From Arion vulgaris (taxonomy: Eukaryota; Mollusca; Gastropoda; Stylommatophora; Arionidae): DNA of 64,000 bases. Made by a program: the position numbers and the translations under genes. This document shows positions 56,966 to 64,000 of this stretch, piece after piece. Below the pieces are notes generated by a model. The model was not told the DNA's origin. It saw only the letters and a list, made by a program, of their open reading frames with translations, and ran no database searches. The stretch covers positions 5,374,001-5,438,000 of the forward strand of contig CM036760.1 of assembly GCA_020796225.1 (NCBI GenBank). Direction: 5' to 3'. The stretch's first letter is position 1. Every line of letters begins with the position of its first letter.

Positions 56966-57814
56966 ACTATTTTATATTACAGTTGAAGTACGTTTGAACC
57001 TATTCACAAAATGCCTGTAGAGGATGTTCTAATGAATGCCATATCCTTGATAACCAAGTTCATGCCTGAAATTTTAATTTCTATCTCTTCATGAAATACC
57101 TCTCTTCTTCTTCTTCTACGATCAACTTCTGCTATGCGACTACTCCGGTATGTGTCATAAACAGGACAGTGCGCTTGAGGTCTTCACCGATCCCCCATAA
57201 TTTGTTATGTGCGGTTGTTTCTGTTTTCCAGACTCACACTGCTCAGGATGGGGCAGTCTTGCAGGATGTGCTCAGGGGACTGCTTTGGTGCTCCACATGT
57301 GCAGGCAGCAGAGTCCCATTCTATGGAGGTGTGCTCTGAGACTGCAGTGTCCCATTCCAAGTCTGAAGACTGTGGTCTGTGCTTCTCTGTTTTAGTGTAT
57401 TTATACTGTCATGCTCTGGGTTGTATCCTCCGTTTGTTTTTCTCCACATGATTTTTCTGGGTTGTTTCAGTAGTCTTTGCTTCTAACCCCATGAAATACC
57501 AATGTGCACGTATGATCAGATTTCAAAAAAGCACCCACTGCAGTTTAACTCTTGTAATACATAATTCCGAAACCTACTGAAGAAAATCTAAGGCAATTAT
57601 CTTCATGCACCACAATACCTGGAATAATACTATCTTTCAACATTGTAGTTACTGAGTTAACAGCGGCTTAATGTAAACGCTCCAACAACCCTCAAGGTAC
57701 AAACATTGGTAGAAAACTGAATAAAAACATGACATCACATTTAATAACAAATGTGTCTCCACTTTTCAAAAGACAAAGGAATACACAGAAGAAAATTACA
57801 AATTTAATATGATA

Positions 57815-57990
57815 AGGATTGATTGATAGAACCATTATCATTGCACTTTGGTGAGTAACCATGTGTGCTTCTATCTCTTTCTTACACAGGAAGATCTCAG
57901 CTGCAGTGCACAATCTCTGAAGCACAGGTGAGGGTCCCCAATGTAATTCGGAAGTGGTGAAGATGAGGATGATACCAGAAAACGACAACA
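57815..57990 (-). repeat. Repeat family Z
   Basis: Reverse orientation: gattgatagaaccattatca, gtgagtaaccatgtgtgctt, then ccccaatgtaattcggaagt. It lies about 90 bases downstream of the UBE2V stop codon, so in its probable 3' UTR. Confidence 0.58.
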
Positions 57991-58076
57991 TAACAGACAA
58001 ACTTAAAAGCTGTTTGTATTTATGGTATGCATATTAAGTACCTTGAAACCTTGAATAAGAGAGAATAATTAGTTGT

Positions 58077-58211
58077 CTAGAAGGTAGTTCCCTCTGCAGG
58101 TTGAGCTAGACGATTTTCCTTCAACATCATCATCTCTCTCACGTGTTGTAACAATGACTTTACACTACAACTTTTATGTGTCCATAAACTGTCCACTTTC
58201 CGTGGGTCTAC
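58077..58211 (-). CDS. UBE2V-like terminal coding exon
   Basis: The acceptor on the - strand is aactcatag. The 45 codons encode VDPRKVDSLWTHKSCSVKSL, then LQHVREMMMLKENRLAQPAE and GTTF, then TAG. The ending QPxEG.TF matches insect Uev1A better than the vertebrate ending. The exon is in phase with the previous one. Confidence 0.87.
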   Translation of the reverse strand, partial: VDPRKVDSLWTHKSCSVKSLLQHVREMMMLKENRLAQPAEGTTF

Positions 58212-60383
58212 CTATGAGTTAGTGTCAATAAAAAAGCTGATATAAAAACTAGTCACAATGAAAGCACAATATACACAACAAAATTAAGTAGGAACTGAAA
58301 TAGTCTAAGACAAATTTAAAATGTGCGCTATTCTCTTCTTCTAATGCTCCATATCAACCACTTGTTTTAACCTCTGAAGTCGGAGAAGGCCCACCTGTAT
58401 GGCAAGGAAACCAATAAAACGGTAAGCAGGCCTTCACGCAAAAATCAGTCAGAAGCGCCACGGCTACACCTGAATTCATAGCGGTGATCGAGAAGAAGAG
58501 TCACTTGTTAACCACTCTTTGTGATTTGCATGTGATCCGAGTCTAAGAGTGATTGTTTGTTGTGCCAGTTAAGCGCCTACAAGTAGGCCAGCACATCCGA
58601 TTTCTGCAATGCTTTTTATTTACTATGGTAGCTTCCCTAGGCCTCTACTTCGGTCGCCTCTTATGACATGCCTTGTAGGTCACCGTGTTATTATTCTTTG
58701 CTCACCTTGCAAGCCCAGGCAACATACAAGCGGTAATCTAACTAAAAGTAGTTGGTTTCCTGATCAACTCTATTAAATTATATACATTTCTGCTCTATTA
58801 TACAATATATATAGCCTTGCTTTTCAAATGTCAATGTTCATTACAGTTGACGATTGTCTAGTTTCTTTCTGTCTTTGTTATGAGCTCGTTAGCTGAGGCC
58901 GCACACTATTTTCCAATTTTCATGCAAATGATTCAGTTTAGTGCTTTTTTATGCACTAAGCATCTTTATATATGTATTTATATATTTGTATAGTAATTTT
59001 ATAGTAATAGTATAGTAGGCAGCGAATCATAAATAATGAATAAACAATCAATATGATCATTGGAAGTTACAGAGATGTGGTTTTACAGCAGAATGCTGAA
59101 AATTCCATGGACAGCTAAGAAAACAAATGAAGTTTTAAATCAGGCCTGCACACAAAGAAACCTTATCAAAAGAATAAGAATCGACAATCAAGGTTCTTCG
59201 GGCATATAATGCAAAGAGAAGGTTTAGAACATTTGGTAACACCAGGTAAAATTCAGGGAAGGAGAGATCGAGGGAGAAGATGCTGGATGGTCTGACATCA
59301 TGGTTCGACACAAGATCAACGTCAGAACTGATTACATGCACCGTGCAGGGAGAGTTGTGGAGAGACATGATCGCCTACGCCTGCAGGCATGGCACTTGAT
59401 AATAATTTTCCAAAGTTTCACACCTCTAAACATGAAATTATTATATTGCATTTAATATTGCCAAAAATATGATAGTGGATTTTTCTATGCATCCAACAAC
59501 AAGCAAAAAATATGTTCCACTTTTCAGTAATGGTTTGGAACCGAGCCCATAATGTGAGTGAACACCTAATACATTACACATATGAGCTTTTTAAAGTGGA
59601 GTTTGTTTTTTAACTGAATCAAATGGAACTGGTAATACAGATAATTTCATGACAACAGATTTGTATGGGCATAATGAAAAATGGAAATGAAAAATGGAAC
59701 TTGTGTTATGTTTTATTTAGAGAGACAGCTGAGCAAACTATCCAACCCATATATGATCAGGGACACATTCTACACCTTAACATACAATGCCACTGTCAAC
59801 TTTGACAAGGACAGCTCTTTAGTGACAGCGGACAGATGTCGACAGGGCAGGCAGATCAAAAGTAATCTGGAGAATGACAGCGTAAAGGGAAATAAAAGAA
59901 TGTGGACTGACATCAGATACCATGGGTAGAAAGGCAACAAACCGACAGGAATGAAGATCACTTGTCAATGCCTAATATGTCAATTATAACATGAAGAGGG
60001 TACAGACATTATACTAAATTTGCCAATAAAACATTGACCATCACAAACCACTTGACATACTCCAGGTAGATTAGTTTCCCCCACAATCTGATAAAATATA
60101 CTAATAGCTTAATACAGCGTGTCTACCCATAATTTGATTTTAAAATATTAATAAATAAATGTTTTCATTTTCTTATAAGAATTCACAACAGGTTAAATAT
60201 TTAAAATTGTTATTTTGTTGGGCAGTCTGTGAAAATGTCTGATAACTTTTAACTTACTATTCCAGTCTCTTTGTTGACACAAGTCATGTTGATACGAGTG
60301 ATGAATCTCACATCTGGAGCTTTATGTGGGTAGCTTTCTCCACACTTCACCCGCAGCTGGTACATTCTGTTCTCAAAGCTTGT
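58077..60383 (-). CDS. Ubiquitin-conjugating enzyme E2 variant (UBE2V/Uev1A/Mms2-like), last two coding exons
   Basis: UEV proteins look like E2 enzymes but lack the catalytic Cys. In known systems they pair with Ubc13 to build Lys63-linked ubiquitin chains in DNA damage tolerance and immune signalling. Two exons are joined here: 60258-60383 (phase 0) and 58077-58211 with its stop. The combined 86 residues align end to end with the C-terminal half of the family, including ENRMY, RFITRIN, VDPR, LKEN and QPAEGTTF. The upstream half (VPRNFRLLEELE to GPPR) was not found before the window edge, so the gene is cut at the right. It is more divergent than CDK10: the usual KWQ.SYSIK stretch reads LWTHKSCSVK. 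Transcription converges on CDK10. Confidence 0.86.
58335..58735 (-). mobile_element. SINE family A interrupted by a family C SINE
   Basis: The 3' end (ttcttctaatgctccatatc) and the body (cactctttgtgatttgcatg onward) are separated by a family C copy at 58373-58501. Between the two UBE2V exons, in the same orientation as that gene. Confidence 0.72.
58373..58501 (+). mobile_element. SINE family C inserted in SINE A
   Basis: Reads ctctgaagtcggagaaggcc to gatcgagaagaag. It is flanked by cacttgttttaacc (58359-58372) and cacttgttaacc (58502-58513), consistent with a target-site duplication. Confidence 0.75.
59055..59400 (+). mobile_element. LINE C-terminal fragment (CR1/L2/RTE-like)
   Basis: EMWFYSRMLKIPWTAKKTNE, VLNQACTQRNLIKRIR, RFFGHIMQREGLEHLVTPGK and IQGRRDRGRRCWM read in one frame before a shift. 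Lies in the intron between the two UBE2V exons, antisense to that gene. Confidence 0.7.
60258..60383 (-). CDS. UBE2V-like exon (E2-fold core)
   Basis: On the - strand the acceptor is ttaatttcag and the donor gtaagt. The 42 codons encode TSFENRMYQLRVKCGESYPH, then KAPDVRFITRINMTCVNKET and GI. The exon starts at the residue after the GPPR block, which as I recall is where a junction falls in other animals. The first 17 bases of the exon and its acceptor are repeated at 61221-61237 by a tandem duplication. Confidence 0.9.
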
Positions 60384-60482
60384 CTGAAATTAAACAAGTA
60401 ATAACATGTTAAACAATTCTTTAACATTATATTCTACCTAGCGGCAGATTGCAACTAAGCACACTACAATCCTCTGTTTATT

Positions 60483-60735
60483 AATACTTCTTCACACGCT
60501 CCATATCGACCACATGTCAACCACTCTGTGTGATTTGTATGTGATCCGAGCCCAAAAGCGATTGTACATTGTCCCAGTACAAGTAGGTCAGCACATCTGA
60601 TTTCTGCACTGCTTTTTATTTACTAGGGTAGCATCCCCAGTGCCTATATTAATCGCCTCCTAAGACATGCATTGTAGCTCGCAGTGGTACTATTCTTTGC
60701 TTCCCTTGCGGGTCCCGGCACCACAAAGGCAACTT
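60483..60735 (-). mobile_element. SINE family A (copy 1 of the duplication)
   Basis: Reverse orientation: ttcttcacacgctccatatc, then aatcgcctcctaagacatgc and tactattctttgcttccctt with head gggtcccggcaccac. Confidence 0.75.
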
Positions 60736-60789
60736 TTTAATACTCTCAGAACTCTCTCTCCATCTATATATATTCTCACACTATCAATA

Positions 60790-60800
60790 TATATTCTCAT

Positions 60801-60887
<87 letters not shown>

Positions 60888-60925
60888 TATATATATATTC
60901 TCACACTATCAATATATATTCTCAT

Positions 60926-61020
<95 letters not shown>
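60790..61020. repeat. (CT)n-(TA)n microsatellites
   Basis: Two blocks, each cattctctctctctctc followed by a long TA run, separated by atattctcacactatcaata. The second duplicate (61660-61690) keeps one shortened block. Reading frames rich in Ile/Tyr here are artefacts. Confidence 0.95.
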
Positions 61021-61022
<2 letters not shown>

Positions 61023-61332
61023 TCACACTATCAATGAGCTGAAAGGCAAAAGATACAAGTGCAAAATCAGAAGCAGTCACCGTAAAATACTTGTGAAAAA
61101 CAGCCCAAAAATGCACATGAATAGAACTTATAGAGAAAGAGAGAGAAGTGGAGAGGTCAAAGAATACCTGGTGAAGAGCAGTAGAAAAGGAGGTGAGAAG
61201 AGTTGGAGATATGGGAATGGCTGTTCTCAAAGCTTGTCTGAAATTAAACAAGTAATAACATGTTAAACAATTCTTTAACATTATATTCTACCTAGCGGCA
61301 GATTGCAACTAAGCACACTACAATCCTCTGTT

Positions 61333-61585
61333 TATTAATACTTCTTCACACGCTCCATATCGACCACATGTCAACCACTCTGTGTGATTTGTATGTGATC
61401 CGAGCCCAAAAGCGATTGTACATTGTCCCAGTACAAGAAGGTCAGCACATCTGATTTCTGCACTGCTTTTTATTTACTAGGGTAGCATCCCCAGTGCCTA
61501 TATTAATCGCCTCCTAAGACATGCATTGTAGCTCGCAGTGGTACTATTCTTTGCTTCCCTTGCGGGTCCCGGCACCACAAAGGCA
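61333..61585 (-). mobile_element. SINE family A (copy 2 of the duplication)
   Basis: Same as 60483-60735 with almost no differences (for example gtacaagaaggtcag versus gtacaagtaggtcag). Confidence 0.75.
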
Positions 61586-61656
61586 ACTTTTTAATACACT
61601 CAGAACTCTCTCTCCATCTATATATATATTCTCACACTATCAATATATATTCTCAT

Positions 61657-61694
<38 letters not shown>

Positions 61695-62199
61695 CACTAT
61701 CAATGAGCTGAAAGGCAAAAGATACAAGTGCAAAATCAGAAGCAGTCACCGTAAAATACTGTGAAAACAGCCAAAAAATGCACATGAATAGAACTTATAG
61801 AGAAAGAGAGAGAAGTGGAGAGGTCAAAGAATACCTGGTGAAGAGCAGTAGAAAAGGAGGTGAGAAGAGTTGGAGATATGGGAATGGCTGAAGAAGACAG
61901 TTCTGAATTAACTATGTGGTGAGTGACAGTTGCAGCCTTATGCTCCTCTGTGAACAAAATAAGGTTTAGAAGTAGCAGTATTAGTAAAGAAAATGGCATG
62001 GCTGTCATTCATGTCCTCGTTGGACAAGCTCTTTCTAGATGTTGCTAACAACCTGAGGCTGACAACTGCTTTCTTCTAATACATCCAAGTTGACGTCATA
62101 CAATGAACTACACAGAAAATATTTGCCTCAGATATCATTACTGCTGTATGGGTTTGAATCTTTGCCAATATTAGATAAGTAGAATATAAAAGTACACAT

Positions 62200-63080
62200 A
62201 CCTTGGTAGCAATATAGACACAGAAGGGGGAACAAATAAAGATGTCAAGATAAGAATACAAAAAGTAATGGGAAACTTTATTGCATTGAGTAAGATATGG
62301 ATGTCAAAGGAGATCAAAACAAACACAAAGCTGAGAATCTGTCAATCAAATGTGAAGTCAGTGCTGTTCTATGTCTCAGAAATATGGAGGACAACAAAAG
62401 AAACCACCAGAAAACTACAGACCTTCATAAATGGATGTTTACGTAGAATAGAGAGACTGAGATAGTACGATAAAATTACGAACGAGGAACTCGAGAAAGA
62501 ACTAAGCAGATACCAGTAGCTGGGCAGATGACGCTCATCAGCCCGGGAGGGCAGGTCGCTCACGGGTCGCTACCCTGAAAGAAAATAGCAACCTTGTGGG
62601 TTTTGGCTGGGGACAGCAAAAGGCTAACGGAGAGCGAACCCAGTAAACGCTGGTTGAAATTGAACAAATCGCCGAAGGATAAGCACCTGAGCTATAAATA
62701 GGTACTGAATGCCGTGCACGTACATCAGTTCTTGATGTTTGGCTGCTTATATACGACAATCTAATGATAAAAGCGGCCTAAGAACGATCGCGAGAGAGAT
62801 ACCAGTAAAGAAAGAGCTAAGGAAACGACGCTGGATAGGATACACATTGAGAAGACACATTGAAGCATTGCAAGACATGCACCTTTTTGGAACCCGCAGG
62901 GAAAAATAAGTAGAAGGCCTAGGCATACGCGGAAAAGAGAGCTGGAGGCAGATATTAAAAGGATAGACAAATCATGGAAAAAATTGGAAGGGATGGCAGG
63001 AGAGAGGAAGAGCTGGAAGAAGTTTGTTAAAGAAACCGTGCCTGTACTCCGTTGGGGGTAGAAAGGTGATGAAGAAGAAA
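62200..63080 (+). mobile_element. LINE 3' part, split by a short repeat
   Basis: 62258-62520 reads KVMGNFIALSKIWMSKEIKT, VLFYVSEIWRTTKETTRKLQ, then TFINGCLRRIERLR and NEELEKELSRYQ. 62770-63060 continues with IREIPVKKELRKRRWIGYTL-like and SWRQILKG-like residues. Between them (62565-62760) is a repeat also found at 53420-53530 (ggctggggacagc, then ggagagcgaacccagtaaa). Confidence 0.6.
62590..62710 (+). repeat. Interspersed repeat (pair with 53420-53530)
   Basis: Same shared blocks as 53420-53530. Here it lies between two LINE pieces. Confidence 0.6.
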
Positions 63081-63184
63081 GTAAAAAACAGTGATAGTTA
63101 CGAAGGAGACTGTTAAGTATACCATGAACAGCTAAAATATACACTAAGAAATATTATTATACAACTGTATTACAAGATTGTAAC

Positions 63185-63375
63185 CATCTGTAGCATGGTA
63201 GTGAGCTCAATCACAACCCAAGCATACCTGGTTCAAACTTCCCGGTGAGCAGTTTGGAAGCATATTAGTTTACATGGGATTTTTAGGAATGGTAAACATA
63301 GACCTCACCATTCAGAAAGCAATGGCAAACTACTGAACCTATAAGTGGTGCCTAGAAAATCAACGACACGTTTAC
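63185..63375 (+). mobile_element. SINE family I, tRNA-like head
   Basis: B-box-like ctggttcaaactt. Shares cagaaagcaatggcaaacta and the tgcctagaaaatcaac ending with 41510-41700. Confidence 0.58.
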
Positions 63376-63379
63376 TGTG

Positions 63380-64000
63380 GTTAATGGCTACATCCTCTAA
63401 ATGACATGCCACGATTTTCATTTCATAACAAGCTTAGTTTAATTTTGTCCATACTAGGTTGTGGGGACAATTTTTTTTAAATTGTGTAACCAAAAAAGAT
63501 TTTATGTAACTTATTGAAACTCCATATCACTTAGTCAGCTTGTGTCAGACGATTAATATTTTTGTTTCACCTATTTGATAATGATCTATGATCTATAACA
63601 AATTTAAAAATTAGTAGTTTAATTTGGACGCAGCAGTAATGACTTCTCTGCCTGTTGTATTTCACACATTTTAAAAAAAATTGGACCCTGCCCAGAAGTG
63701 TCACAGCGAGTGGATCCAACACAATTGAACGTCATCATTCTTTTGAATGAGAGCTGCTCAGAGTACGTTTAAGAGTATTTGATGTTTTATGAAAGGTCCT
63801 ACTGGCTGCAATCAAGTAATTGTAAAGAACGTGGATGTAGAGTAAGTTTCTGGAGTTGGACCATTTGTGTTCAGCAAGTAGATGTTGACATTATTATGGT
63901 CTTCTGATATAATTAAATCGATTATGTAGCAGATGTTAGGGTATCTGAATGAGTGACTTCTAAGCTATACACTTTTTCACCTGGCCAAGTAAACATTGAG
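63380..64000. other. Right edge, nothing recognised (probable UBE2V intron)
   Basis: The missing UBE2V 5' exons were looked for on the - strand by the GPPR, W(G/T)LE and FRLLEELE blocks and not found. Confidence 0.5.

Larger units (their letters stand above)
60367..61887. repeat. Tandem duplication (854 bp and 667 bp copies)
   Basis: Copy 1 is 60367-61220 and copy 2 is 61221-61887. Both hold the start of a UBE2V exon with its acceptor, a family A SINE (-), CT/TA microsatellites and a downstream unique part ending gttggagatatgggaatgg. The base triplet ctg stands at all three boundaries (60367, 61221, 61888). The copies differ mainly in TA-tract length and a few single bases. The duplication is therefore fairly recent. 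Confidence 0.93.

Noticed and set aside
60667..61281. Open frames rich in IYIYIY on both strands
   Set aside because: They run through (TA)n microsatellites and SINE A sequence.
63978..64000. Possible upstream UBE2V exon (- strand atgtttacttggccag followed by gtgaaa)
   Set aside because: MFTWP only faintly resembles the MTLTYWTG block, the GPPR residues before the next exon are absent, and the window ends here.

Overview
The window is nuclear DNA from an invertebrate animal with a large, repeat-rich, AT-rich genome. It has long introns with GT-AG splice sites, many decayed non-LTR retrotransposon (LINE) fragments, several tRNA-derived SINE families, minisatellites and (TA)n tracts. I cannot name the species. 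The proteins read as arthropod- or mollusc-like. There is no prokaryotic content.

Two host genes can be read, facing each other. A complete CDK10 (PISSLRE) cyclin-dependent kinase gene lies on the + strand in 16 coding exons from the ATG at 976 to the TGA at 31044-31046. All splice phases agree, and every kinase motif is visible: GEGTYG, HRDLK, DFG, APE. Two internal indels break the frame: one base missing at about 4514 (exon 3, just before the ATP-anchoring Lys) and two missing at about 21419 (exon 12). On the - strand, the last two coding exons of a ubiquitin-conjugating enzyme variant (UBE2V / Uev1A / Mms2 type) lie at 60258-60383 and 58077-58211. Its 5' exons are beyond the right edge. 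About 27 kb of repeats separates the two 3' ends.

The rest is mobile and tandem DNA. A broken IS630/Tc1-mariner-type transposase (10364-11439, -) has an unusually wide second-D-to-E spacing and sits inside a host repeat that is continuous elsewhere in the window. A LINE with endonuclease-RT linker, RT and C-terminal domain lies at 23070-24925 (+). A second RT (33850-35230, -) is split by an RNase H-type fragment. Two related SINE families (A and B here) share a conserved core, gtcgtaagaggcgact, and end in GAAGAAG. At least seven further families are recognisable, several with tRNA-like heads. A 45-bp minisatellite of 24 nearly identical units (25545-26624) fills part of CDK10 intron 13. A 0.7-0.85 kb tandem duplication (60367-61887) has copied the splice acceptor of the UBE2V exon.

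All calls come from reading and translating by eye. Repeat boundaries are approximate to about 10-30 bases. Repeat family letters are local labels, not database names.
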